64,000 bases of DNA, taken from contig CAVSRC010000012.1 in NCBI GenBank assembly GCA_963730325.1, positions 62,001 to 126,000 of the forward strand. The letters are read 5' to 3'. Under the pieces are notes generated by a model that was not told where the DNA came from, made no database searches, and saw only the letters and a program-made list of their open reading frames with translations. The translations under genes were made by a program, and so were the position numbers. Shown one piece after another: positions 9,194 to 17,848 of this stretch (within the stretch, counting starts at the first letter, position 1; the number at the start of each line of letters is the position of its first letter). Source of the DNA: CAVSRC01 sp963730325. GTDB taxonomy: Bacteria; Pseudomonadota; Alphaproteobacteria; Rhizobiales; Kaistiaceae.

Positions 9194-9582
9194 CTGCCTT
9201 CTCCTGGTGTTTTTCGTCGGGCTTTGCCCGCGCGCGGCCATGGCGGTCGCGCACGATGTCCTTCCCGGCCGCGATGAAGCGCCCGGCGCGTGCACATATC
9301 GAAAAGGAAGGGAATCCCACCGGCTTCGGTAACCTGGCGGGCGGTGAAGCTCAACTCGTCGCCCTGTGTGTCGGCTGTGCCGACCGCGCGCATGCGCTTC
9401 ATGTGGCGCCGTGAGGCGTCCTCCCTGTAGGGAGTCGTAATGCCTTTCTCGGTCCGATGGAACCGTTTCGATGGCGCGAGCCGCGCGGTGACGGGCCGCT
9501 TTCGACGGCGATTCCGCGCTCGTGGTGGGGGCGGCCGCACGACCAGCGGCGGATTGCCACGTGCGTGCAGCCGCGTTGCGGC
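9194..9582. other. Intergenic region with no recognised gene
   Basis: These 389 bp separate the histidine kinase stop from the cupin start, both on the minus strand. They contain the cupin upstream region and a short palindrome CTCCCTGTAGGGAG at 9421-9434. The open frames crossing it have no recognisable domain and look like high-GC shadows. I see no RNA gene. Confidence 0.5.
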
Positions 9583-10935
9583 CTAGCCGCCGTGGCGGTG
9601 GGGCAGGGTTACCGTCACGCTAAGGCCGGGTGCGGCATTGCCGATGTCGAGGTGCCCGCCATAGGCGTCGACCACGTCGGCGACGATGGCCAGCCCGAGG
9701 CCGGTGCCGCCGGTGGTGTCAAGCCTGACGCCGCGGGCGAGTGCCGCGGCGTGCGCCTGGTCGGGAATGCCCGGTCCGTCGTCGGTGACGCTGATCGCCG
9801 TGGCGCCGTTGCACTCTTCGGCGGCGACGCGCACCCGGGCCCTGGCGTAGCGCGCGGCATTCTCGATCAGGTTGCCGAGGATCTCGGCGAGGTCGGCCTC
9901 GTCGATGGCCGCGGTGGTATTCGGCCCCGCGTCGACGGCAAAGGTCAGGCGCTCGCCCTGCGGCGTGCGCTTGACCACGGCGATGACGCGCGCGGCAACG
10001 GTGGCGATATCCGTACGGGCGTCTCGCGCGACGGCCGCCGGGGCGACGCGCACGCGGGCCAGCTCGCGATCGACGTGGCGGCGGATGGAGGCGGCGACCG
10101 TGTCGATCTCGTCGGCGATCTGGCCTTCGCCCATTTCGCGCAGCTTGCGGATGTCGCCGGACAGGACCTGGAGCGGCGTCTTGAGGCCGTGGGCAAGGTC
10201 GGTCGCGCCCGAGCGCGCCTTGGCCAGCGCCTTGGCCTGGGCGTCGAGCAGGCGGTTGATCTCGTCGGCAAGCGGCTGCACTTCGGTGGGCACCGTCGCC
10301 TCCAGCCGGGCGCTGTTGCCGGTGACGACGGCGCTGACGCCGCGGCGCAGCCGCTCCAGCGGCTTCAGGCCGACGGTGACCTGCAGCCACATGGCCAGGA
10401 TCAGGACGGCGGCGAGGATCGCCAGCGACGGCACCAGTTCGGCGGCGAACTCGCTGGTGGCGATCTCGACGCTGCGGTGGTCCTCGGCGACGGCGACGCG
10501 GAAGGTCTTGCCGGCGCCGTCGCGGATCATCCGGTCGACGACGAACAGGAGGCGGTCTTCCGGCCCGGCGACTTCCGTGGTGTGCAGGATGCCGTCGGCG
10601 GACGTGGTGCCGCCCAGCCTGAGCGTCGATTCCCACAGCGAGCGCGAGCGCACGCTGGTGGCGGTGCCGGGCGTATCGACTTCCCAATAGAGCCCGGACA
10701 GTGGCGTGGCGAAACGCGGGTCATAGGGGCCGCCGGAAACCGTCAGCGTGCCGTCCGGCGCCACGGTGGTGGCAGCGATGAGCTGGTTCAGGTAACCGGT
10801 CAGCTCGCGCGCCACCCGCCGCTCGACATGGCGCTCGAACAGGTAGATGAGGCCGGTGCCGGCGATGGCCAGCGCCACGATCACAGCGATCGCCGCCGCG
10901 ATCAGCAGGCGGAGGCGAATCGAGCCGGGATTCAT
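9583..10935 (-). CDS. Two-component sensor histidine kinase
   Basis: The 450-residue membrane kinase has a first membrane helix at about 8-32, a periplasmic sensor of roughly 130 residues, a second helix near 170-190 and a HAMP region (GLKPLERLRRGVSAVV). The phospho-acceptor box is DLAHGLKTPLQVL (His near residue 247). The ATPase domain has N-box GNLIENAARYA, G1 DDGPGIP and G2 GGTGLGLAIV. The DLAH-x-LKTPL box is of the PhoQ/FeuQ type. The start overlaps the response-regulator stop by 4 bp, so the two are translationally coupled. Confidence 0.94.
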   Translation of the reverse strand: MNPGSIRLRLLIAAAIAVIVALAIAGTGLIYLFERHVERRVARELTGYLNQLIAATTVAPDGTLTVSGGPYDPRFATPLSGLYWEVDTPGTATSVRSRSLWESTLRLGGTTSADGILHTTEVAGPEDRLLFVVDRMIRDGAGKTFRVAVAEDHRSVEIATSEFAAELVPSLAILAAVLILAMWLQVTVGLKPLERLRRGVSAVVTGNSARLEATVPTEVQPLADEINRLLDAQAKALAKARSGATDLAHGLKTPLQVLSGDIRKLREMGEGQIADEIDTVAASIRRHVDRELARVRVAPAAVARDARTDIATVAARVIAVVKRTPQGERLTFAVDAGPNTTAAIDEADLAEILGNLIENAARYARARVRVAAEECNGATAISVTDDGPGIPDQAHAAALARGVRLDTTGGTGLGLAIVADVVDAYGGHLDIGNAAPGLSVTVTLPHRHGG

Positions 10936-11597
10936 GCCGGGGTGCCGCCGACCATGTAGCCGAATCCGCGGCGGGTCTCGATGGCCTCGGCGCCGAGCTT
11001 GCGGCGCAGACGCGCGACGATCACCTCGATGGCGTTGGTGTCGCGGTCGTGGTCGGTGTCGTAGAGATGCTCGGCCAGTTCGGTCGGCGGGACGACGCGG
11101 CCGGCGTGATGCATCAGATAGGCGAGCAGGCGGTATTCCAGCGGCGACAGGGCGACCGGCAGGCCGCCGCGGGTCACGCGCATCTGGCGGGTGTCGAGGG
11201 TGAGTGCGCCGGCGGTGAGCACCGGCGCGGCCTGGCCGGCGGAGCGGCGCAGGATGGCGCGCAACCGCGCCAACAGCTCGTCCATCTCGAAGGGCTTGGG
11301 CAGATAGTCGTCGGCGCCGGCGTCGATCCCTTCGACGCGCTCGGTCCAGGCGCCGCGCGCGGTGAGCACCAGCACCGGAAAGGCGCGTCCCTCCTGCCGC
11401 CAGCGCTTGAGCAGCGTCAGCCCGTCGAGGTGTGGCAGGCCGAGATCGAGGATGGCGGCGTCGTAGTTCTCGGTGCCGCCCTGGAACCAGGCTTCCTCGC
11501 CGTCGCCGACGATGTCGACGGCGTAGCCGGAGGCCTTCAGCGCGGTCGCCACGTCGGCGGCGATCCTCGGCTCATCCTCGACGACGAGAACCTTCAT
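10932..11597 (-). CDS. OmpR/PhoP-type response regulator
   Basis: A 221-residue regulator: receiver domain with acidic pocket E7/D8, phospho-acceptor Asp51 in LDLGLPHLDG, conserved LTARG and Lys in DYLPKPFEMDEL, then a winged-helix DNA-binding domain ending RRKLGAEAIETRRGFGYMV. It resembles rhizobial FeuP/PhoP-type regulators. It overlaps the PepSY gene upstream and the kinase downstream by 4 bp each. Targets are unknown. Confidence 0.95.
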   Translation of the reverse strand: MKVLVVEDEPRIAADVATALKASGYAVDIVGDGEEAWFQGGTENYDAAILDLGLPHLDGLTLLKRWRQEGRAFPVLVLTARGAWTERVEGIDAGADDYLPKPFEMDELLARLRAILRRSAGQAAPVLTAGALTLDTRQMRVTRGGLPVALSPLEYRLLAYLMHHAGRVVPPTELAEHLYDTDHDRDTNAIEVIVARLRRKLGAEAIETRRGFGYMVGGTPA

Positions 11598-11941
11598 GTG
11601 CTGCTACCGTCGGGCCGGTTGAGGATGGCCGCATCGGTGGCATCGACGTTGACGATCACGCGTCTGCCGTCGGCGGTCACCACCTGCACCACATAGATCC
11701 AGTGGTCATCCTGATCCTGGAGCAGGTCGACCGCAACCACGTCGCCGGGAACGCGCTGGGTGACCGCGGCCAGCACCTGGGAGAGCGGCTTGATGGTGCC
11801 GTGCTCGTAAAGCTCGCGCGCCAGGTCGTGGTCGTCGTCGCCAAGGCCGCCACCGTGGCCGTGCTCGTCGGCCATGGCCGGTCCGGCCGCCAGAAACGCG
11901 CCCAGCAGGATGCCGGCAAGGATGTGCGCAGTGTGTCTCAT
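11594..11941 (-). CDS. Secreted PepSY-domain protein, first gene of the two-component operon
   Basis: The 115-residue protein has a signal peptide (MRHTAHILAGILLGAFLAAG, cleavage after AMA), a His/Asp-rich stretch (DEHGHGGGLGDDDHD) that could bind metal, and a C-terminal PepSY-like unit (IKPLSQVLAAV ... DHWIYVVQVVTADGRR). PepSY proteins next to PhoPQ-like systems are thought to modulate the sensor in the periplasm. Its stop overlaps the response-regulator start. Sensor modulation is inferred. Confidence 0.8.
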   Translation of the reverse strand: MRHTAHILAGILLGAFLAAGPAMADEHGHGGGLGDDDHDLARELYEHGTIKPLSQVLAAVTQRVPGDVVAVDLLQDQDDHWIYVVQVVTADGRRVIVNVDATDAAILNRPDGSST

Positions 11942-11965
11942 GGATCAAGCGTTTGGCACAGTGAA

Positions 11966-11985
11966 GCTGTCTTCCCGCTGACAGC
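11966..11985. promoter_or_regulatory. Inverted repeat upstream of the PepSY/two-component operon
   Basis: GCTGTC (11966-11971) and GACAGC (11980-11985) form a perfect 6-bp inverted repeat with an 8-bp spacer, 25 bp upstream of the PepSY start. It could be an autoregulatory binding site for the response regulator or a small hairpin in the leader. OmpR-type regulators usually prefer direct repeats, so confidence is low. Confidence 0.25.
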
Positions 11986-12032
11986 AAGCATTGGAATTGC
12001 GGCCTTTTGTCTGGTGCATCGGGCGGTCATCG

Positions 12033-12833
12033 TCACCCTAGCCAGAATTCGCGCCGGGGCGGCAGGATTCCGGCCCCGGGCGCGGCCGCGGCGAGGTTGG
12101 GCGTCACGTCGGCGTCGAAGCGCCTGCCGGCCCAGGCGATGCCGCCGAGAAGCAGCCCCTGGAATTGGGGCGCGTCCCAGATGTCCTCGCGGTGGCCCAT
12201 GCCGTTGTACCAGACGCGGCCCTGCCCATGCCGGCGGGCCCAGGCAAGCGGGTAGGGCGGGCGGCGATAGTCGATGCCGTCCATGCCGGCGGTCTGCATC
12301 ACCAGGAGGGCGTGCAGGTCCGACGCAAAGTCCCTGTTGGAATACCACTCTTCATGACAGGTCCACGCGGCCCCGAGCGTGCCGCAGCCGGGAAAGGCCG
12401 GGTCGGGCACGCTGACCGTCGCCGCCTGCTCGGCGCCGTGATGGATGAAGGCGCCGCCGAGCATGGCGATATAGGGGTCGACCGCGTCGCCGTCTTCCGT
12501 TCGGTGGAAGGTGGCGGCGGCGGAGTGGATGCCGACGAAGCCGGTGCCGCCGGCGATCGCGTCGATGAGCGCCCGCTTGCCATCCACCGTCAGCGGCGGC
12601 GCACCGTCGATGCCGACGGTCAGGAGATCGCCGCTGGTGTAGAAGATGATGACGTCAAAGCCGGCGAGATAATCCGGCGTGAACAGGCTGCCGTCCTTGG
12701 TGACGGTGAAGTCGATGTCGTGGTGAGCGCCGAGCGCGGTGAGAATTGCTTCCGAATGGCTGGGCTTGCCGTTGGCGCGGGCGATGACGCTGTGTTCGTA
12801 GCCGGCGGACTTGGTGAAATAGAGCGCGCGCAT
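12033..12833 (-). CDS. ThuA-domain protein
   Basis: The 266-residue protein of the ThuA (trehalose-utilisation) glutamine-amidotransferase-like fold has the typical start MRALYFTKSAGYEHSVI, the strand FDVIIFYTSGDLLTV, the GTGFVGIHSAAATF turn and the conserved end VWYNGMGHREDIWDAPQF. ThuA members occur in sugar and ketosugar catabolic loci; no catalytic activity is firmly established for most. It follows the SDR gene by 13 bp and is likely co-transcribed with it. Confidence 0.85.
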   Translation of the reverse strand: MRALYFTKSAGYEHSVIARANGKPSHSEAILTALGAHHDIDFTVTKDGSLFTPDYLAGFDVIIFYTSGDLLTVGIDGAPPLTVDGKRALIDAIAGGTGFVGIHSAAATFHRTEDGDAVDPYIAMLGGAFIHHGAEQAATVSVPDPAFPGCGTLGAAWTCHEEWYSNRDFASDLHALLVMQTAGMDGIDYRRPPYPLAWARRHGQGRVWYNGMGHREDIWDAPQFQGLLLGGIAWAGRRFDADVTPNLAAAAPGAGILPPRREFWLG

Positions 12834-12846
12834 CGTCGGGATCGCC

Positions 12847-13608
12847 CTAGATGACGCTCATCATGCCGCCGTCGACATAGATGATCTGGCCGTTGACGTA
12901 GCTTGCGGCGTCTGATGCCAGGAAGATGGCGACGCCCTTGAGTTCCGCCACCTCGCCCCAGCGGCCGGCGGGGGCGCGCTGGCGTACCCATGCGTCGAAT
13001 TCCGCGTCGCTGAACAGGGCGCGGTTCATCTCGGTCTTGAAATAGCCGGGCCCGATGCCGTTCACCTGGATGCCGTGCCCGGCCCATTCGGCGCACATGC
13101 CCTTGGTCAGCATCTTCACCGCCCCCTTGGCGGCGGTGTAGGGGGCGATCGTCGGGCGCCCGAGCTCGCTCTGCAGCGAGCAGATGTTGACGATCTTGCC
13201 GCGGCCGCGCGGGATCATGCGGCGGGCAACGGCCTGACCGACCAGAAACACCGCGTCGAGATTGGTCGCCATCACCCGACGCCAGTCCTCGGGGCTGACC
13301 TCGGTCAGCGGCTGGCGCTGCTGGATGCCGGCATTGTTGAAGAGAATGTCGAGCGGCCCGATCTCGCTTTCGATCGCCGCGATCGCCCCGTCGATTGCGT
13401 GCGGCGCGGAAACGTCGAAGGCGCGGGCATGAACCGTGTGGCCGGCCGCGGCGAGGCGGTTGCGCGCCGTCTCAAGCTCGGCCGGGTTGCGCGCGTTGAG
13501 CACGATCTCGGCGCCGGCCTCGGCGAGGCCCTCGGCGAGGGCGTAGCCGATGCCCCTGCTCGATCCGGTGACGAGAGCGCGGCGGCCGGTGAGGTCGAAA
13601 AGCTGCAT
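12847..13608 (-). CDS. SDR-family oxidoreductase, gluconate 5-dehydrogenase-like
   Basis: A 253-residue short-chain dehydrogenase with cofactor motif TGSSRGIG (about 15-22), NNAGIQQRQPLTEV, catalytic serine in NICSLQSELG and YTAAK (Tyr and Lys). The motif NAGIQQRQ and the C-terminal YVNGQIIYVDGGMMSVI are characteristic of gluconate 5-dehydrogenases (IdnO/Gno), which interconvert gluconate and 5-ketogluconate using NADP(H). It is upstream of ThuA and divergent from the AKR/dehydratase pair, consistent with sugar-acid metabolism. Exact substrate unproven. Confidence 0.85.
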   Translation of the reverse strand: MQLFDLTGRRALVTGSSRGIGYALAEGLAEAGAEIVLNARNPAELETARNRLAAAGHTVHARAFDVSAPHAIDGAIAAIESEIGPLDILFNNAGIQQRQPLTEVSPEDWRRVMATNLDAVFLVGQAVARRMIPRGRGKIVNICSLQSELGRPTIAPYTAAKGAVKMLTKGMCAEWAGHGIQVNGIGPGYFKTEMNRALFSDAEFDAWVRQRAPAGRWGEVAELKGVAIFLASDAASYVNGQIIYVDGGMMSVI

Positions 13609-13822
13609 GGCGGCGCTTTCGGATGGGGTGTGGGTCCGGCCCGTTATCCGGGCAGGGTGGCCCTGGCGTCAATGGCGAAGCGTTGCGGCGGGGCACGCCG
13701 GAAGGGGCGGGGGCGGGGTGCGGCCATATCCGACTTGCGGCCGGCGGCGTTGCGGCCTACCCCTTGGGTTCCACGCTCCCTCGTGCGCCTTTCACGCTCA
13801 TTCATCCGGAGAAGCAAGAGCC

Positions 13823-14854
13823 ATGGTCTACATGCCATCCGACAAACGTTACGACACCATGCTTTACCGGCGCACAGGCCGCAGCGGCCTGAAGCTGCCG
13901 GCGATCTCGCTCGGCCTGTGGCACAATTTCGGTCACGGCTCGCGCAGCGATACGGCACGCGAGATGTGCCGCGCCGCCTTCGACATGGGCATCACCCATT
14001 TCGACCTCGCCAACAATTACGGCCCGCCGCCGGGCTCGGCCGAGGAGCTGTTCGGCACGATCCTCAAGACCGATTTCCGCGATCTTCGTGACGAGTTGGT
14101 GATCTCGACCAAGGCCGGCTACAACATGTGGCCCGGGCCCTATGGCGAATGGGGCAGCCGCAAATATCTCCTCTCCAGCCTCGACCAGAGCCTCAGGCGG
14201 ATGAAGCTCGACTATGTCGACATCTTCTATTCGCACCGCTTCGATCCCGATACCCCGCTGGAGGAGACCATGGGCGCGCTCGACACGGCGGTGCGCCAGG
14301 GCAAGGCGCTCTATGTCGGCCTCTCGTCCTATTCGTCGCAGCGCACCCACGAGGCGATGGCGATCCTCAAGCGTCTGGGCACGCCGGCGATCATCCACCA
14401 GCCGAGCTATTCGATCGTCAATCGCTGGACGGAGGAGGACAAGCTGCTCGACGCGCTGGAGGAGGAGGGCATGGGCTGCATCTTCTTCTCGCCGCTGGCA
14501 CAGGGCCTGCTCACCGACAAGTATCTGGCGGGCGTGCCGGCCGACAGCCGCGCCGGCCGTGGGTCCAACTCGTGGAAGGAAGGCTTCCTGAGCGAAGAGA
14601 ACCTCGCCTGCGTGCGCGGTCTCAACGATCTGGCCAAGGCACGCGGCCAGACGCTGGCGCAGATGGCGCTCGCCTGGGTGCTGCGCGACAGCCGCGCGAC
14701 CTCGGCGCTGATCGGGGCGAGCCGCGTGGCGCAGATCGAGGATGCGGTGAAGGCGCTCGACAATCTCTCCTTCACCGAGGCTGAACTCGACGCCATCGAC
14801 GAGCGCGCGCGCGAGGCCGGCATCAACATCTGGAAGCGGTCGAGCAGCTCGTAG
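13823..14854 (+). CDS. Aldo/keto reductase, L-glyceraldehyde 3-phosphate reductase-like (YghZ/MgrA)
   Basis: The 343-residue AKR starts at ATG 13823, behind cggagaagcaagag; an upstream open frame to 13550 is not protein-like. It has the tetrad regions FDLANNYG (Asp, Tyr), STKAGYNMWPGPYGEWGSRK (Lys) and YSHRFDPDTPLEE (His), and the AKR14 hallmark GSRKYLL. E. coli YghZ reduces L-glyceraldehyde 3-phosphate and methylglyoxal. It is followed after 7 bp by the sugar-acid dehydratase, so the two are probably one operon. Confidence 0.88.
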   Translation: MVYMPSDKRYDTMLYRRTGRSGLKLPAISLGLWHNFGHGSRSDTAREMCRAAFDMGITHFDLANNYGPPPGSAEELFGTILKTDFRDLRDELVISTKAGYNMWPGPYGEWGSRKYLLSSLDQSLRRMKLDYVDIFYSHRFDPDTPLEETMGALDTAVRQGKALYVGLSSYSSQRTHEAMAILKRLGTPAIIHQPSYSIVNRWTEEDKLLDALEEEGMGCIFFSPLAQGLLTDKYLAGVPADSRAGRGSNSWKEGFLSEENLACVRGLNDLAKARGQTLAQMALAWVLRDSRATSALIGASRVAQIEDAVKALDNLSFTEAELDAIDERAREAGINIWKRSSSS

Positions 14855-14861
14855 GGGGCGC

Positions 14862-16586
14862 ATGGCGGACGACTGGATCGCGAGACTGCGCAGCCAGCGC
14901 TGGTTCGGCGCCGAGGACCTGCGTGCCTTCGGCCATCGGTCGCGCACGCTCCAGCAGGGCTATGCCTATGAGGACTTCATGGGCAAGCCGGTCGTCGCCG
15001 TCGTCAACACCTGGTCCGACATCAACCCGTGCCACCAGCATCTGCGCCAGCGCGCCGAGGAGGTGAAGCGCGGCGTATGGCAGGCGGGCGGCTTCCCGGT
15101 CGAGCTGCCGGCACTGTCGCTGGCGGAGATCTTCGTCAAGCCGACGACGATGCTCTACCGCAACCTGCTGGCGCTGGAGACCGAGGAGCTGCTGCGCTCG
15201 CACCCGGTCGACGGTGCGGTGCTGCTCGGCGGCTGCGACAAGACCACGCCGGCCCTGCTGATGGGGGCGATCAGCATGAACCTGCCGGCGATCTATCTGC
15301 CGGCCGGTCCGATGCTGCGCGGCAACTACGCCGGCCAGGTGCTGGGCTCGGGCAGCGACACCTGGAAATACTGGGCCGACAAGCAGGCCGGCATCGTCTC
15401 GGAGGATGAGTGGCGGGCGGTGGAGGGGGGAATTGCACGGTCGTTCGGTACGTGCATGACCATGGGCACGGCGGCGACCATGATGTCGCTGGCCGAGGCG
15501 CTGGGCATGACGCTCCCCGGCGCCTCGTCGATTCCGGCCGCGGATTCGGCCCATAGCCGCATGGCGAGCGCCTGCGGCCGGCGCATCGTGGCGATGATCG
15601 AAGAAGACCTGAAGCCGCGCGACGTTCTCTCCCCTGCCTCGTTCGAGAACGCACTGGTCACCCATATGGCGCTCGGCGGCTCGACCAATGCGATCATCCA
15701 TCTCATCGCCATGGCCGGGCGCGCCGGCATCGATCTGACGCTTGCCGATTTCGACCGCGTCGCCCGCGAGGTGCCGGTGCTTGCCGACATCAGGCCGTCT
15801 GGCGCCTTCCTGATGGAGGATTTCTATTATGCCGGCGGCCTGCCGGCGCTGCTGGCGGAGCTGGGAGACAAGCTCGATCTTGCGGCGCGGACGGTTGCCG
15901 GCGGCACGCTCGGCGAGGCCATTGCCGGTGCCAGGGTCCACAAGCCGGAGGTCATCCGCCCGCTCGACAATCCGGTGTCCTCGGCGGTCGGCACCGCCAT
16001 CCTCACCGGCAATCTCGCGCCGGACGGCTGCGTCGTGAAGCCGTCGGCCGCCGACCCACGGCTCCTGAAGCATTCCGGCCCGGCGCTGGTCTTCCGCGAT
16101 TACAACGACATGGCGGCGCGGATCGATGCCGACGATCTGGAGGTGACGCCCGACCACGTCCTGGTCTTGCAGAATGCCGGCCCGGTCGGCGGTCCCGGCA
16201 TGCCGGAATGGGGCATGCTGCCGATCCCCAGGAAGCTGCTGAAGGCGGGCGTGCGCGACATGCTGCGCGTCTCCGACGCGCGCATGAGCGGCACCAGCTA
16301 TGGCGCCTGCATCCTGCACGTGGCGCCGGAGTCCTATATCGGCGGGCCGCTGGCGGCGGTGAGGACCGGCGACATCATCTCGGTCGATGTCGAGCGGCGC
16401 TCGATCAATCTCGAAGTCACGGTGGCGGAGATCGAGCGGCGGCTGAAGGAATGGTCGCCGCCCGACCGCACCTTTGCGCGCGGCTACAACCGCATCTATG
16501 CCGAGCACATCGGTCAAGCCGACAAGGGCTGCGATTTCGATTTCCTGGAAGGCACGGCGCCGACCCCGGAGCCGGAGATCCACTAG
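14862..16586 (+). CDS. IlvD/Edd-family sugar-acid dehydratase (arabinonate/xylonate type)
   Basis: The 574-residue iron-sulfur dehydratase has three cysteine motifs expected for a [2Fe-2S] cluster: NPCH (Cys57), GGCDKT and GTCMTMGTA. Further family signatures are SSIPAADSAHSRMA, GGSTNAIIHL and VSDARMSGTSYGACILH. Length and text are close to rhizobial L-arabinonate/D-xylonate dehydratases rather than IlvD or Edd. It would convert an aldonate to a 2-keto-3-deoxy acid. With the AKR it forms a two-gene operon; KDG kinase and KDPG aldolase lie about 2.4 kb further on, on the other strand. Confidence 0.9.
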   Translation: MADDWIARLRSQRWFGAEDLRAFGHRSRTLQQGYAYEDFMGKPVVAVVNTWSDINPCHQHLRQRAEEVKRGVWQAGGFPVELPALSLAEIFVKPTTMLYRNLLALETEELLRSHPVDGAVLLGGCDKTTPALLMGAISMNLPAIYLPAGPMLRGNYAGQVLGSGSDTWKYWADKQAGIVSEDEWRAVEGGIARSFGTCMTMGTAATMMSLAEALGMTLPGASSIPAADSAHSRMASACGRRIVAMIEEDLKPRDVLSPASFENALVTHMALGGSTNAIIHLIAMAGRAGIDLTLADFDRVAREVPVLADIRPSGAFLMEDFYYAGGLPALLAELGDKLDLAARTVAGGTLGEAIAGARVHKPEVIRPLDNPVSSAVGTAILTGNLAPDGCVVKPSAADPRLLKHSGPALVFRDYNDMAARIDADDLEVTPDHVLVLQNAGPVGGPGMPEWGMLPIPRKLLKAGVRDMLRVSDARMSGTSYGACILHVAPESYIGGPLAAVRTGDIISVDVERRSINLEVTVAEIERRLKEWSPPDRTFARGYNRIYAEHIGQADKGCDFDFLEGTAPTPEPEIH

Positions 16587-16592
16587 GCCCGA

Positions 16593-17255
16593 TCAGCGCG
16601 GCGGCGGCTGGAAGCCGTCGAAGAGGCCGGCGCGGGCAGCGGCGCTGGCGACCTGATGGCCGCCGTCCCAGATCATGTGAAATGCCACCATGGCGATGAG
16701 GAGCAGGCCGAGATAGGAGATCCACGGGTGCTTCTTGAGGATGTTGGCGACCAGGGTGGCGGCAACGCCCATCAGGGCGACCGACAGGATGAGGCCGATG
16801 ACGAGCACGCCGATGTGGTGGCGCGCCGCGCCGGCCACGGCGAGCACATTGTCGAGGGACATGGAGACGTCGGCGACGACGATCTGCATGAGCGCCTGGC
16901 CGAAGGTCTTGCCCGGTCCGGCGGTTGCCGCGGATGGTGCGGCAGCCGCGGCGGCGGCATAGGCCGGGTCGGCGCGATAGCCGGCGCGGATTTCGCGCCA
17001 GAGCTTCCAGGTCACCCAGAGCAACAGCAGGCCGCCGGCCAGCGCCAGGCCGAGGACGCCGAGAAGCTGCGTGGCGAAGATGGCGAAGAAGATCCTGAGG
17101 ATCGCCGCCGCGGCGATGCCGTAGATGATCGCCTTGTGGCGGATCGCCGGCCGCAGTCCGGCGGCGGCCATGCCGACAACCACCGCATTGTCTCCGGCAA
17201 GGACCAGATCGATGACGACGACGGAGATGAGCGCGGTGATTTCGGAATAGAACAT
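16593..17255 (-). CDS. TerC/YjbE-family integral membrane protein
   Basis: A 220-residue membrane protein with about six or seven hydrophobic segments and the TerC acidic motifs LVLAGDNAVVVG (residues 17-28) and VVADVSMSLDNVLAVAG (about 126-142), whose Asp and Asn residues suggest a cation path. A low-complexity Ala-rich cytoplasmic loop separates the two halves. Relatives export manganese or are linked to tellurite resistance. It ends 6 bp from the convergent dehydratase gene. No manganese riboswitch could be recognised upstream. Confidence 0.88.
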   Translation of the reverse strand: MFYSEITALISVVVIDLVLAGDNAVVVGMAAAGLRPAIRHKAIIYGIAAAAILRIFFAIFATQLLGVLGLALAGGLLLLWVTWKLWREIRAGYRADPAYAAAAAAAPSAATAGPGKTFGQALMQIVVADVSMSLDNVLAVAGAARHHIGVLVIGLILSVALMGVAATLVANILKKHPWISYLGLLLIAMVAFHMIWDGGHQVASAAARAGLFDGFQPPPR

Positions 17256-17567
17256 GCCGTACTTCAGGTGGGGATGGAGGCCCCGGAATCCAACAGGTCC
17301 TCGCCCTCAAGATCGCCCCGCAAGGCGATCGGTGCCGGTGCGGCCCACCACGCCGGGATCCGGCTCGGTTCCTGCGCCGCCCGCGGCCCCGGAACGACGC
17401 CGGCAATGTTGCCGCCGAGTATGGCCGTGCCAAGGCCGAACGTGGCGACGTCGGCCGATGTCCGAGCAACCCCGCCGGTGGCGAACAGACGCAAAGACCC
17501 GCACTCGGCCGAGTGCGGGTCGGGTGACATGAAGGCTGCCGGCCGGGCTGCGGCCCGGCCGTATCTT
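17256..17567. other. Intergenic region between TerC and the glycine-zipper lipoprotein
   Basis: These 312 bp upstream of TerC contain the terminator palindrome at 17496-17521 and, nearer TerC, sequence that should hold its promoter. An open frame on the minus strand crosses most of it but has no recognisable domain and no clear ribosome site. I see no yybP-ykoY-type riboswitch. Confidence 0.4.
17496..17521 (-). terminator. Perfect 26-bp palindrome, likely terminator of the lipoprotein gene
   Basis: Two 13-nt arms (17496-17508 and 17509-17521, GACCCGCACTCGG and its complement) form an uninterrupted palindrome 46 bp downstream of the lipoprotein stop. On the minus strand it is followed by TTTGCGTCTG, a weak T-rich tail. 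In RNA it would fold as a strong hairpin with a small loop of opened central pairs. Confidence 0.6.
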
Positions 17568-17792
17568 CTAGTAGTAGTGTGAAGCGATCGCAGCGCCGGC
17601 TGCGGCGCCGATGCCCGCGCCGACGATGAAGCCGCCGGCATTGCCGCCGGTTGCCACGGCGCCAACGGCACCGCCAACAGCACCGCCGATCAAGGCGCCC
17701 TCGACGACCTTGTCATGCGGGCTCCCGTATTGCGAGCAGCCACCCAGAGACAGGCTGGCGCCAACAATTACCAGCGCAAGGGTTTTCTTCAT
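17568..17792 (-). CDS. Glycine-zipper lipoprotein
   Basis: A 74-residue protein from ATG 17792. The N-terminus MKKTLALVIVGASLSLGGC is a lipoprotein signal peptide with lipobox LGGC and acylated Cys19. The rest is Gly/Ala-rich with repeated GxxxG patterns (GALIGGAVGGAVGAV, GFIVGAGIGAAAGAAIA), the glycine-zipper fold that inserts in membranes, as in 17-kDa surface antigen/OmpA-associated lipoproteins. Probably an outer-membrane lipoprotein with its own terminator. Confidence 0.85.
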   Translation of the reverse strand: MKKTLALVIVGASLSLGGCSQYGSPHDKVVEGALIGGAVGGAVGAVATGGNAGGFIVGAGIGAAAGAAIASHYY

Positions 17793-17848
17793 GGTCCCGT
17801 CCTCCTCGTCACCTTTGAGTCCAGTAGTGGCGGCGGCATTCGGGTGTG

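Noticed and set aside
14823..16583. Long open frame antisense to the sugar-acid dehydratase
   Set aside because: Rich in His, Arg, Gly and Asp with no domain. Typical of the mirror frame of a high-GC gene; the opposite strand has a complete, motif-rich enzyme.
17256..17495. Manganese riboswitch (yybP-ykoY) upstream of TerC
   Set aside because: The conserved loop sequences of that motif could not be found.
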